Source: Calonectria ilicicola (lineage: Eukaryota > Ascomycota > Sordariomycetes > Hypocreales > Nectriaceae). From it: a DNA stretch of 64,000 bases. The DNA lies in NCBI GenBank assembly GCA_020809705.1, contig CP085834.1, positions 2,108,001 through 2,172,000 on the forward strand. The letters are read 5' to 3'. Shown piece by piece: positions 36,224 through 47,196 of the stretch. A model generated the notes under the pieces. The model saw nothing but the letters and a program-made list of their open reading frames with translations, did no database searches and was not told where the DNA came from. Every line of letters starts with the position of its first letter. The first letter of the stretch is position 1. The translations under genes and the position numbers were made by a program.

Positions 36224-37813
36224 CTACATCATCTTGGTACAGGATTCGTCGAATTCCGACACCTTGGTTGTTTGGACTGGCTTATCCACTGAGCCGAGGA
36301 CAAGCAGATCGCCGGTTCCAAACTCAGTCCACCCAGCTGACTCGGGAGCCTGGGGATTCTTAGCAAAGCCCAACCAGAGGTCTTGCATGGCGTTGCTAGT
36401 CTCGACTTCAAAGCCAGAGGCCGCTGCGTGGTACTGGCCTCTGGTTCCAAAGATCTGGGGCAATTCGCTCATGTGGTAGGCGCCCTCCCAGAACAAGGGA
36501 CTGAGGTCGGTAAAGTTGCCAGAGTATATGTAAAGGTAGGTTTTACGCTTTGTTTCGCCGCGTCCAATGGCAGAAGCGTATGCGGGGCATTGAAACAGGC
36601 CGAGGGTCGCCATGTCAGCCAAGGTTTGGTTGGGGCCCATGATAGTGGGATCCGAAGGCGGCGGGAGCTGTGCCACACCTTCATTGGTGTTGCTACCAAA
36701 AATTGCGGGCTTATCTGAGAGCAATCCCTTGACATAGCGATCGGTGTAGTTGGAAAAAGCAACAATATCATCGGGGGTCGCGAGGAAGTTGAGCATTGGC
36801 TTTGTTCCACTCGCAGCATACTTGGTTAGGAAGCCGATGATGTCCTCTGCAGGCTTCTCGCGCATGCAAGCAGCTTCGGCCTTGGCTTCAGAGGGACATC
36901 CCAGACCCTTGGCAACGGCGGAGAAGTTGGAGTGAGTTGGATCAAATGTGGTGAGTCCAGTGCCTGGGGGAAACAGAGCGGTGCCGGAATTCGAGATGAA
37001 GCCCTGCACGATAGGGTCCTTGGGGAAGGCAAAGTTCTGGGCATCAACAGAGCCGGCTCCCGACGACTGGCCCCAGAGAACCATGCGGTTCGGATCTCCC
37101 CCAAACGCCTCAATGTTGTCGCGGACCCATTCAATTCCCAGGCGCTGGTCCAGGAGCCCAAGGTTGGTCCTCTCGAGACCCGCGGCATTGGGGAAACCAA
37201 AAATATTCAGGCGATATTGCAATGCAATGACAATATGTTCTTGGCTCCTTTGGATCCACGCAGGTGGCTGCTGATAGGGGACGCTAGAAGAGCCCTGCTG
37301 GAGGCCCTGTCCATGGATCCAGATGATCACGGGGAGTTTCTTGCCCGACTTGGGGGCCCAGATGGAGAGAGCAAGGCAATCTTCGCTCCATGGCTGCACG
37401 TTGAAGAATTCAGGTGAGCTCATGCCAAAGATGCTTCCCTTGCTGGATGGAATCTGCGGGCAGGCTGGCGGCGGCACGGTGGCATTGACACGAGTGCCAC
37501 GCGGCGCATGGAGAGCTTTGGGAGGCTCAAAACGACGATGGCCAGTTGGGGGGTTTGCGAAGGGAATCCCCAGGAACTGGCGCACGTGTGGGTATGAGGT
37601 ATTGATGAAGCCATTTATAAACCCAGAAGTTGTGTCAACTGAGAGACTCTCCGTCAAGTCCTCGCTCTGGCTTTGTGAAGAAATAGAGAGCGGTACATCG
37701 GGATGTTGCCACCGAGGATGTTGCCAGGGTGGGATGGAGGGCACTGCAGCAGAGAGGTTTGCGCATAAGAGGAAGTTGAGGAGCACAAGCTTGGTGCTCG
37801 TGTATGATTTCAT
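36224..37813 (-). CDS. Secreted type-B carboxylesterase/lipase
   Basis: A single exon of 529 residues. I start at the ATG at 37813, since it opens a signal peptide (KLVLLNFLLCANLSAA) and the upstream extension is not protein-like. Alpha/beta-hydrolase landmarks: the FLGIPFANPPTGHRRF block, the EDCLALSIWAP loop, the oxyanion-hole segment PVIIWIHGQG, and the nucleophile elbow GQSSGAGS with Ser near 250. A GSNTNEG acidic motif and a catalytic His in EGAYHMSELP follow. It hydrolyses carboxylic esters; the natural substrate is unknown. Several N-glycosylation sites fit secretion. The frame is intact. Its nearest intact neighbours are the Zn2Cys6 regulator (convergent) and the Rds1-like gene (divergent). 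Confidence 0.92.
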   Translation of the reverse strand: MKSYTSTKLVLLNFLLCANLSAAVPSIPPWQHPRWQHPDVPLSISSQSQSEDLTESLSVDTTSGFINGFINTSYPHVRQFLGIPFANPPTGHRRFEPPKALHAPRGTRVNATVPPPACPQIPSSKGSIFGMSSPEFFNVQPWSEDCLALSIWAPKSGKKLPVIIWIHGQGLQQGSSSVPYQQPPAWIQRSQEHIVIALQYRLNIFGFPNAAGLERTNLGLLDQRLGIEWVRDNIEAFGGDPNRMVLWGQSSGAGSVDAQNFAFPKDPIVQGFISNSGTALFPPGTGLTTFDPTHSNFSAVAKGLGCPSEAKAEAACMREKPAEDIIGFLTKYAASGTKPMLNFLATPDDIVAFSNYTDRYVKGLLSDKPAIFGSNTNEGVAQLPPPSDPTIMGPNQTLADMATLGLFQCPAYASAIGRGETKRKTYLYIYSGNFTDLSPLFWEGAYHMSELPQIFGTRGQYHAAASGFEVETSNAMQDLWLGFAKNPQAPESAGWTEFGTGDLLVLGSVDKPVQTTKVSEFDESCTKMM

Positions 37814-38519
37814 GTTGTCTAATCTATTAAAACGAGGATTGGTGTGATGACATGTTTTCTCCAAACACCAGCAATGGCGCCGCAACTTATACCAAGCCAA
37901 TTCATCCATATTTCTCTACGCGACTCTATCCAACTTTGTCGTTTCGAGTCTGTTCACGAGAAAGCAATGGGTCTGAGCCACACAATCTCGGCGATCTGGC
38001 AAGCCCCACGCCGAAATGGGTCTCGGCGATATCACCAGCCTTATTCCCCAAGACTAGGTTGGACCATTCCGCAAATGGAGTAGCGCGCTTGGCCTCTCGC
38101 ACATGTCCAGCACAACAACGTGTTAGTGTGGAGAGAGGCTTGTGAAATGGGCCTCACCACTAATGCCGGAGCGCTTAGATCCCGTCAGCACAGTGCCGGT
38201 TTCCCGACGAAAAGCGACTAAGGAAGCAGTGCAACCACCTTTTTTTGCCCCCAAGGTCCAGCAGCTGGAGGGCTGTGAGAGTCGACCTGGAGGCTAAGTG
38301 CCGACTTCCCGTTATCCTAAAGCCGCCATTTACGCTTACTGACGCACCTTCATTTTAAGGCTGACTGCAAGGAACAGGCGGGCTGATCGTCTTGAGCTCT
38401 TAATAAATGGCATGTTTCTCTATCTTGTAGATCACACACCATAGCATCACGCTCCAGCCCAACTTGTCTTGTGCTTGTATTCTTATCATCCTCCCTCGTC
38501 CACTTCTCGACCAGCAAAC
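37814..38519. promoter_or_regulatory. Divergent promoter between esterase and Rds1-like gene
   Basis: About 700 bp between two start codons pointing away from each other. A CT-rich leader (TATTCTTATCATCCTCCCTC) precedes the plus-strand gene. No additional ORF of merit. Confidence 0.5.
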
Positions 38520-39692
38520 ATGCGTTCGGGACTACTAGCCGCCGGCCTCTTCGGCCTCGGGGTCGCCGGTGCTCCAAGCACACTCATGAATATGAAGAGG
38601 TCAAGCTACCAGGAGGCCTTCTCATTCCCTCTGCCGAACGGGTTCCCCAACATTGCCCAGGGCTCAGACGCTCTTCGAGAAATCGAAAAGGAAGCCCATG
38701 GCACGCTCCCTAATGGCGCTCTCCCCTCACATATTGCAGATGTCTCTGCCGTTGTATGGGAATTGATTGCCTTCAATGAGCTCTTTGAGGTGGCCTATTT
38801 TAGTAGCCTCATTAATAACATCACTGAGAACGTCTCTGGGTATGAAATTGGCACACCCGCCGCACGCAGCCTCATTATCAATGCCCTCAAGACGGTCAGA
38901 GCCCAAGAAGAACTTCACACACTTGGAGCAAACGGTATTCTCCAAGCTTCAGGCCATGATCAAATCCAGCCATGCAAGTACATCTTCCCGGTGGATGATT
39001 TTGATGGTGCTATTTCCTTCGCTGCCACATTCACCGATATCGTGCTTGGAACCCTGCAAGAGGCTCTGATCAACTTTGGCTTGGATGGAGATGGACTCGA
39101 TTTTATCGGTCTTGTCGCCTCCGTCATCGGCCAAGAGGGCGAGCAGAACGGCTTTTACCGAACGATTGGCCAGCCTACTAGGCTTCCTTCTTCCCAACCA
39201 TTTCTGACTGCTTCATCTGGAGCTTTTGCTCTGTCAGCACTGCACCAGATGGTTATTGTCCCAGGCTCCTGCCCTACCACCCTTTCTATCCCAGTTTTTA
39301 GTGCCCTAAATATCAACACTAGCGACATCAGCGCTCGAACCGAAAAATTGCAGTTCAGCTTCGATACAAATGGAACTCATGCAAACACAGATTCTCTGAG
39401 CCTTGTGTATATTAATGGACAGAATCAACCCGTGGTGGAGAAGCTCACAAACGTCCGGTAAGATTTTCTCGAAAAGATAACGCAGCCGCGTCCCAAGGAT
39501 ACACAAGCTAATCATTTCCAACGCAGGGTTAATGGCGATACGGTCCAATTCAGTGCATCTTTTCCTTATGAACAGTATCAAATGGACGGGCTTACCATCG
39601 CCGCTGTTACCAGCAGCGCTGGACCTTTTGCAAATGCCACTGAAGTTGCTTCAAAGACCCTTTACGGTCCAGGCATTATTGAGGTTTCTTAA
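38520..39692 (+). CDS. Secreted ferritin-like protein (Rds1/LsdA type)
   Basis: Two exons, 38520-39457 and 39527-39692 (phase 2 join), giving 367 residues. The ATG at 38520 starts a signal peptide (GLLAAGLFGLGVAGAP). The central region has the paired acidic helices of the ferritin-like domain: WELIAFNELFEVAYFSSLIN, RAQEELHTLGANGILQASG, FTDIVLGTLQEALINFG and SVIGQEGEQNGFYRTIG. The E-x6-Y and E-x2-H pattern could bind a di-metal centre. The C-terminus is a beta-rich segment ending in GPGIIEVS. Relatives are Schizosaccharomyces rds1 (stress-regulated) and Aspergillus lsdA (sexual development). Enzymatic activity is not established. Confidence 0.88.
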
Positions 39693-40595
39693 TTAAAGGA
39701 GGATTGATGGGTAGTAGTAGTCACTTAGCTACGAGAACATGTATTATGTAGTAACTCAATAATAATGGTCATGATTTCTTGGAAGCCTGCACAGTCTCAT
39801 CTGTGTCATACCTTAATGCCAGTAATTTTTACCATCCTATGACCAAATTCATTGATCAGTTCTTTTTGACTGACAATGGATGCGTTTCCATTTAAGATCC
39901 TTCAAGTTCAAAAACAACACATCACCTCATTCCCATGACTGAAATACTTGTAATACCTGACATACTACACTCAGTGGCGAGAAATACGTACTTGAATCGG
40001 ACACATCAGTGGAAAAACTTGATTATGACGCACCTCCTCTAGAGCGCTCTCAATTTGGATTAAAGAAGCCCACTATCTCCACAAAATCGACTCAGTCCAG
40101 TAGCAAAGACACCATGTCGATCATTACCAACAGTTCCCTCCCGCTATATCCTACCTAGGCTCATAACGCTTCAGTAAACTGGAGTCGGCAATTCTTCATC
40201 CACTATATTTAGATTCGTAATAAGTAAGCCAGTTCGAACTCTGATCACTTCGGGGATATTGCAAGACTACAGTTTACCAAGATGAGCAGCTATAAATGAG
40301 TGCTATTCCATTTCACATATCATCCATCTCGACACAAGTCACCTTCTTCAATAGCATTGCGGCATCTTCGAACAGAGATCTTCTTTATACTCGTCCATTG
40401 TCCCGAGAATCACCATGAAGCAGCTTGCTACTATAAGCGACGCGGCTAAGTGAGCCGCAGCCCAGAATCAAGTTGAAACCAAGGTCCCTAGATACCCCAG
40501 GCCCATTGCTGCTGCTCCTATTACCAATGTAATTGAACAGTTCAGAATAAAAAATATGGATGTCTAGATTGTTCAAATAGCTAGGCCATACGCAG
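39693..40595. other. Gene-free stretch
   Basis: Flank of the Rds1-like gene. Near 40,110-40,210 a plus-strand reading with interrupted frames could be the decayed 5' part of the lipase relic; this is not demonstrable. Confidence 0.45.
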
Positions 40596-41181
40596 CCTTT
40601 ATCCTACAACTCCCCTCTCGAAAATTCGGACGCAGGAAGGCATCAAGTTTGACGCACTGCGTCAAAATGTCTTCAGCTGCAATGATGGCTACTCTAAGCT
40701 ACTAGGTGACCTAATGGCTAAGAACTTTAAATTATACCACATCAACAAAAGTTTTCTCAACTCCACTTTGGCCTCGCGATTTGCGAACCTCACCGTCGCC
40801 AGTGGTAATGATTTTAAGAGCCTGATGCTATTTCTTCAAGGAATCACAGACCAAGCTATTATTCTTCAATTGACTTCGTCATACGTCAACCAAACCTGCG
40901 AAAGCTTCAACAAGGAGGGGCTCCACTATGTCAAGGTCGAGAACTCGAACCACTTCCCCGCTCTGTATGCTACCCAGCAGTTTTGGATGTCTTGGATTGA
41001 TGATCGTTTTGCCGAAACATTCAACACTAGTTCTAGTGCTAACAAAGGACGCGATGATCTTGCAAACGGGTCCACTTATGAAACAATTGGTCTCAACACA
41101 GCGCAGCCTCCCAACCACTACAACACGGAGGGTGTGAACTACTTTATGGAGATTGCCACTGCTATCTATCAGACTACATGA
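40596..41181 (+). pseudogene. 3' fragment of a secretory lipase (LIP family)
   Basis: An open frame of about 190 codons ends in a normal stop at 41181. Its translation carries C-terminal landmarks of the Candida-type secretory lipases (alpha/beta-hydrolase): SLMLFLQGITDQAI (an aspartate-loop-like DQ), SYVNQTCESFNKEGLHYV, a candidate catalytic His in NSNHFPALYA, and WMSWIDDRFAE. The family is usually about 450 residues; the N-terminal half with the nucleophilic Ser is absent or decayed upstream. A splice from lost exons cannot be excluded, but I found no convincing 5' exons. Called a relic. Confidence 0.6.
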
Positions 41182-42120
41182 GAAACAAAGAGGTCTACAG
41201 TGATGGGATAGACAATGCGATGGTAATTACCACCTTGTTTGAATACATTTTCATTTATAATTTGTTGGTCGTCGCTGGACTCTGGGCAAATTTAGGCTAC
41301 CCTATATCAGATTCTGAAGGGATAAATTGAACGGGTCTTGAATTAGATTTTGCTTTTCGTCATCAGTGATCCAACCTGTGGGATAAGATTATGTTGCTCT
41401 ATCGTCATGAAAACGTGGGTGAATAAAATTTTCTTCGTGCTCATTTTTTTCTAAGTTCTCGACGTCACAGTGATTAAGATGTTGCAAATCGGTCGAACCT
41501 CAAACTGACTAGATCTTACAAGGTCTTACGCGTGCTCTTTAGCGTGAGGAGCTTTGTTGTCGAACTTTTCCGCGGATGATCACCATTTTATTGGGCTTAG
41601 AATGAACTAATTTCCGTACCAGTCTACTGAACAGAATTTCACTTTAGGGTAAGCTTAAATTATTAGCAACAATTAGTTGGAAAAATTTTTACTATAGTCA
41701 TGACTCAGGGGAGGGCTAATGGTGTGACAGTTAGTGACGTCGTAGCTTCTTTAGTTGCCTCCTGATCTTTCATCTAGTCACATGTACGGCTACTCTGCTC
41801 AGCTAGTATGACTAGGGGACCTGACTAGAGGAGCGATTTGAAGCATGAAAACAAGCTTTCTCAGAGTGGCTTTGGCTCAGCACAAGGGCCAGACAAGTTG
41901 AAATCTCAAATATCGTCATATTACCACCAATTTTTAAAAATTATGTACGGATAATAGCTTGAGCAGGGTCCCGGAGACGGGTACGTCGACAGCCATTCGG
42001 CTCCTGCATAACAAAGAAAATGGGCTTTGTAAAAAATGTAGTATGTACAAGAAAATGCGTAGTGAGGCCGTTAACAATGATTACATTAACCTTTCAGGTG
42101 TCCACCAATGAGGTCCTTTA
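41182..42120. other. Gene-free stretch
   Basis: Flanks of the lipase relic and the glycosyltransferase 3' end. No gene, repeat or RNA recognised. Confidence 0.55.
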
Positions 42121-43516
42121 TCATGGCTGGATTTGGGTTTCATTCACCTTCACCTGCCTTGGTGGTGGCGCTGAGAAATCAGGGTTTGTGATGTTGAATA
42201 AGTTGTCCTGATCGATGTAGAAGGTCTCCTTCTCATCGAGGAACTGCTGGTGGAACATCTCGAGGGCGGCACCAGGGAGCTGAGAGCCGACCTTGAGCTT
42301 GATCCAAGTGTGCTTGCCGGTCCAGAAGTGGCTGATGAACTTGCCATCGCAGCCAGATCTGCTCTCAGGGAAGCCATTGGCTTCGGTGCACTTCAGTGAC
42401 TTGATGTTCTCGGGGAAGCTGTAGCGAACATATGAGCCCCAGCCACCCTGGTCACTGGGTCGGCCAGGGGCAGCACGGAAGTTGAAGAAGTCGCAGCCAG
42501 GGTGCGTGCCGTTGGGGTTGGGGCAGTCCCACCAATCCTTCATGATTGCGTAGGTTGTTGGGTGGTTCTGGGCAATCATGAATCCGGTGTTGTGGTTGGT
42601 CTTGCCGGACAAATCGTGGTTTCCCTTACCGGCAGGGTCAAGAGCGAGGGCGACCAGGTCCTTGTTGGGATCGATCTTCCAGTAGTTCATCAACCACTCA
42701 AAGGGTAGGTCGAGGTGAGTGAAGACGGCGTCGCTGTCAAGGTAGATGCAAGTCTGATGTTTCCTAATGATGTTGGCGATGATGGGGGCCTTGAGCCAGG
42801 ACGAGCGGCGGTCCTCGGGCTCGACGATTTGCACGTAGTAGTACTTGTAACCATGGATCTTGGCTAAAAAGGCACGTTCAGTTAGCTCATGGTTTGGGTT
42901 CAAGATGGCGTGGAGACAGCGTCAGTGCAGACTGTGCGCACAGGACACGGGGTGGTGGTGGGCATACCGTAAAGCCAGTGGTTCAGCACACCGAGGGATT
43001 GGCCGCCCACGTTGCGGGGCTCATCCCAGGACATGCCCTCTTCGCTAAAGATTTCACCCGATTCGTTGCGTGGGCGGTTGTCGAGGTCGATGATGCAGAT
43101 ATCCTCGCCCAAGGGCTTCGTCCAGATGGGGTCGCCAGACAGGTTTGTGCCAAAGGCGCCATAGGGAATGTAGCTGTGGGAATCGACAGAGATTCGAGAG
43201 TTGATGATGTAGTTTAGAAACAGCTGGCGCGCGGCCTCGTTTTCTCTGATGGGTGTGGGCGGAGCCACGGGGTTGCCATCAACATCGGCTGGTGAGGAGG
43301 CATATCTAATACAGAGAGATATTAGAGATTCTGGACGGACAACAAACACAATTCATATTGAGTGAGGGCATCTTACTCAGGCATAGACAAAACCCAAGAG
43401 TCGGCGCGGCTGTAGGACAGGCCGATGATGATGGTCATGATGACGAGGCTGCAGATGGAGAGGGCCGCCGTCCTGGACGAGCGAGCCCCGCCCTTGGAGA
43501 AGCCGGGAAGACCCAT
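42121..43516 (-). CDS. GT34 family glycosyltransferase (Gma12/Mnn10-like)
   Basis: Three exons, 43516-43377, 43305-42968 and 42863-42121, giving 406 residues with consistent phases. It is a type II Golgi protein: a short basic N-terminus, then a membrane anchor (AALSICSLVIMTIIIGL), then the luminal catalytic domain. Domain motifs: DICIIDLDNRPRNE, LNHWLYAKIHGYKYYYVQI created by the second splice, the DXD metal/UDP-sugar site in CIYLDSDAVF (near 202-204), NTGFMIAQN and a candidate catalytic-domain WGSYVRYSF. Members transfer galactose or mannose to N-linked or wall mannan chains; which sugar is not decidable. The stretch before AKIHGYK is intron, not an alternative N-terminus. Confidence 0.9.
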
Positions 43517-45325
43517 GGCTTGCGGTGATCGCTGTTTAATAAACGAGTGTGTTAAAAGGCAAATACGAGGAAGAGCGAATGCATAAAAAAAAAAAAAAAA
43601 AAAAAGAGCGTCAAGGGACTGAGATGTAATATACGTAGAGCAACGAGAGTCAAGGTACCACCAGCCACAGAAGCACGGAACCCATGGTCAAGAATGCCAG
43701 CAGACACGCGGGAATTGTATTGGCTATATAACCAAGGGGGCGGATCACAACGAGAGAAATTCAGGTGCGGCTGTCAAAAAGCAATGGCCCGCGGCCAGTG
43801 ATAACATCAGGTTCCAACGGCGCTAGCACCATTTTATTGGTTTTAGTGTAGCCACCTCGCGCGGCGCTATTCAGCCTAGCGGCAACTGGTGGAGAAAGGG
43901 GTGCAGCAGCAAGCAGCGCTGGGCTGGGCATTGGCATTGGCAATGGGAATTCCCGCCTTACGGCTGCACATGCTGCTCAATCGGCTGCGGGATTCCCCCA
44001 AAACGAAAATGGATTTAGCCAGTGCGGGAATGATTGGCAGCTGCCAAGGGAGGACAAGACAGATGCCAAGGGGGGGAATGCCATGTCGGGCACGCGATCC
44101 GACGCGATACGACGTGGCAATTCCGCGTACAGGGACGGACGGACAGGGACCACACAGAGACGCACAGGGACGGTAATCTTTCAAATCCCAGTTTGTTCTT
44201 GCCATGTGGCGTCGTGGATGTGCCCGCTAGCCCTCTGAGCCATGGTCCTTCCAGTTTAGCCCAGCCTAGCCCGGGACTTTGGCTGTGATGGCTTCAGCCC
44301 CCCGAGTCGCGCTGCCTCCGCCGCGTAAGCTGACTCGTCCAGATCGGGGATAGCTGCCCTCTCTAGCTGTCCGTGTAGACGGACTCTGGAGAACGTTTAT
44401 TGGCCTGCGGTCCCAAGCCCAAATGTCCGGATCTTCTCAATAGAACAAACTTGCGTGTCGGGTGTCCCTCCCCGTTGAGTGGTTGGCTGAGCGGTCTGCT
44501 GAGCAGCAGAGAGTCACGGGCGGGCTCGGATCTCCAGGTCAGATCCCCAGGTCGGATCCCCAAGGCGGCGGGGGGGAGGGGACCCAACAAGAAGATAACA
44601 TAAAGGAGATGTGACATGAAGCGATGCGATGCGATGTGATTGCGCGATAAGGTTTTGATCATTTCCACTCCTGATTACGGTGCCCCCAACGGGCCGGTTG
44701 GCTTCAATCTGTAACCGCCTTATTTTTTTTAGGCGCTGTCAATAGGCATTCACACCGCGACATTGATCAAATCCTTCCCCACGTGACAATCCGTTTTATT
44801 ATTATCTTGGCATTTTTGGTCCCCGATTACTTTCGCCGACGCCGTCTCAATGCAAGTGTGAGTGTGTATGTGTGTGGCAATTTACAATTCTTATCCGTCT
44901 AAGCCTTGTTTGGTCCCATTTTTAGAGACGGAGAGAGAGGCTGCTGCTTATTCATATTCTTTGCTCTCTTTCTTTCTCGCTTTCTGTCCACACTGGGGCT
45001 TTCGAATTCCTCCCGTGGAACCACCAACGCACTGCAGACACTCTTCGCACCCATAATGTCTCACATTTTCAATAGCCCACACTGCATATTGATTGGGGAT
45101 TGGGGGTCCCCATGATCGGCGACGATGCTCCCCAACTCTAATTTTAGGCACCTCCAGATCTACAGTGCATTCTGCCAGCGATAAATTTATGTGCTTCGTA
45201 TATGCCGAATGCGGGCGGTGCATGTGCTCAAAAAAATCTCGTACAATAACCTTTAGCCGGGTTTCCAGCACGACTGCACCTTTTCTTGACAATGGTAACT
45301 CATTGTCTTGTCTTGCATGACTTCA
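43517..45325. other. Gene-free stretch of 1.8 kb
   Basis: Promoter of the glycosyltransferase, then GC-rich sequence with simple repeats: an A21 run at 43,585-43,605, a GGACGGACGGACAGGGAC run near 44,134-44,151, and GCGATGCGATGCGATGTGAT at about 44,621-44,640. A TATTTTTTTTAGGCG box lies near 44,720. Open frames here (43876-44205, 44363-44668, 44948-45292) lack motifs and I reject them. Confidence 0.55.
43585..43605 (+). repeat. Poly(A) run, 21 nt
   Basis: Uninterrupted A tract about 70 bp upstream of the glycosyltransferase start (poly-T on its coding strand). Possibly a nucleosome-excluding promoter element. Confidence 0.8.
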
Positions 45326-46506
45326 TCATGCCCAATAACGGCTAGCGCGTTGCGCCCCCTTTATAAATAACTCATCCAGCGCCTTGCCCGCTGTCTCATT
45401 GGTGACTGCCAACTTCAAGTAACGTTGTGGCGGACCATCCCAATCCAGCTTCCACTCATTGCTCCCATTGGCGCTCACATAGTTGTGCCCTTTCTGCTCT
45501 CCAAACTCAAAAATTTGTCCCAAGCCTTCGATGGCGTATAGCACCGTGAGCGGATCCCATGAATTTCTTGGCTTGTTGCACCCACTAGATCACTGTCAGC
45601 CAAGCCCAGCCCTGATGCCAAGAAGGGGTAAGTAATACTTGTACCAGAGGTAAGCAGCACGAACTGGGTCGCCTTTCGGGCCTTTGTTCGTCAGTTCTGC
45701 CCCAGAGAACACATTGTGCCCAACTTCGTCTCCCGAAAACGTAACCAAACCCGGCCAGTTGTTGACAACATGAGCCGTCGCCGTTGCGTTGTAGCCGAAA
45801 AAGTTGTATTCGCGACCAGAAGGGTACGCTCCGCCCATAACTACGAGCTCTTGCACCTTGGCTAACACCAGCTCGGCACCCGAGAGAGACGAGTACCCAT
45901 CGCTAGATGAGGACAAGAGTTCAGAAAGCTATGCCGAAGGAAGCAACGGGCATTAGCACATTTGTCACTTGTTGATGTTTTGCAAACCACTCACATTATC
46001 GAAAAAGCCAATGCTTGCGATCGTTACACTTTGATCCTCTTGCTCCGAAAGCAGCTTTCGATAGAGCTCTACGGGATTCCACGTTCCATTGATGTCCGCC
46101 CAGGGTAACGATGCATAGTCGCGCCAATTGTAAGCAACCTTGCTGACGTACTCCCCGTTCTGAAATGTATAATCGTCGAAATAAGTGACGTTGGAGAAGG
46201 GTCGTTTCACACCAACTGGAACATTTGAGTGATTATAGTATCCCAGCAGAGTAGATGCTGCCAAGCCACCATATACAGACGGATAATTGATATTGACACC
46301 CAGAACATCCGCGTCCTTGTTGGTGAGGGCTAGTAATAGCGCGCCAGCGTCACTCTCCGGAGTTAGAAACCAGGCTGAAGCACCTCGGGTATAGGGACTC
46401 ACTCGACGTCACTAAAGAGGTCTGTGTCTATAATGATCTTCTTACGATGCGCGTCTACCGATGTCCAAGCCATAAAAAGGCAACTCGTAGCCCAAAACCA
46501 ATGCAT
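45326..46506 (-). CDS. Secreted nucleoside hydrolase (IUNH fold)
   Basis: Four exons, 46506-46403, 46352-45995, 45928-45639 and 45584-45326, giving 336 residues with matching phases. A short hydrophobic leader (FWATSCLFMAWTSVDA) precedes the diagnostic calcium and ribose-binding motif IIIDTDLFSDVDDAGALLLA, of which the last part is formed by the first splice. Further family landmarks: VLGVNINYPSVYGG, ELVVMGGAYPSGREYNFFGY and RNSWDPLTVLYAIEG (the late Asp/His-type region). The reaction is hydrolysis of the N-glycosidic bond of nucleosides; a secreted form suggests purine salvage from outside or host-nucleoside depletion. The stop is at 45326. The frame is intact. Confidence 0.88.
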
Positions 46507-47196
46507 CCTGTTGCTTTCGTGGAGAAGACAATAGCTTGTGAGTTGCGGTGGGAAAAAAATTTGGGGCCAATATGAAGTTTCTTATAAACTTTTTCTTATC
46601 TGGTAGTTGCCCGCTTTTAAACTAATTGGTAATTGTAGTGGGGTAGATACAACGGCGTATTTATGGGATGATCTTAACCAGGCAAGGATTTTGTCCCTGT
46701 CACGTCCCCACACTCGGAAGCAAGCCGATAAGGGCGATATACGCGTAAGAAGAGAGGTGTTTGTTTAAGAGCCTTTGTATGGAATTTCAAAATCTTGTGC
46801 TCAATTGGCCGAATATATCCTATCTAAAATTTCAGGCACAATTGATGTTACTCCGAGAGATAGATAATGAATATCGCCATGCCGGTGGGCTATGTCGAGA
46901 CACCAATTTTTCCAGCACTGTCTTCTGTGGAGAACTTGTGTTTACTCTGATGGCTTTCATCAACGACAAACCCTCCAAGTCCTTTCTTAGTCGCTTTCTT
47001 TCTCCAAAGTCTGTTTTCGGTAGTTTGAATGGCCGATACTTGGTCTCCTATGGTAGCTCTGCAGACCCAGTTTCTATTTTTCTCGAGTTACTCTTTATGT
47101 GAACAAGGCTATTCAACAGTGGAGTGTCGCATAGTAGATATTTCCTTGTCCGGTCACCTCGAAGAAACAGACTGCTGACCCAATGCGGTTTCTTTG
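46507..47196. other. Gene-free stretch
   Basis: Promoter of the nucleoside hydrolase and 3' flank of the Thr-rich gene. A plus-strand open frame at 46761-47102 has no motif and looks accidental. Confidence 0.5.

Noticed and set aside
36932..37847. Long plus-strand ORFs over the esterase
   Set aside because: Antisense to a complete alpha/beta-hydrolase with all catalytic motifs.
42864..42903. NPNHELTERAFL as an alternative N-terminus of the glycosyltransferase
   Set aside because: The segment contains the branch site and acceptor of intron 2; splicing gives the expected LYAKIHGYK.
43876..45292. Several 60-115 codon ORFs in the GC-rich spacer
   Set aside because: Typical of GC-rich DNA with few stops; composition repetitive, no motif.
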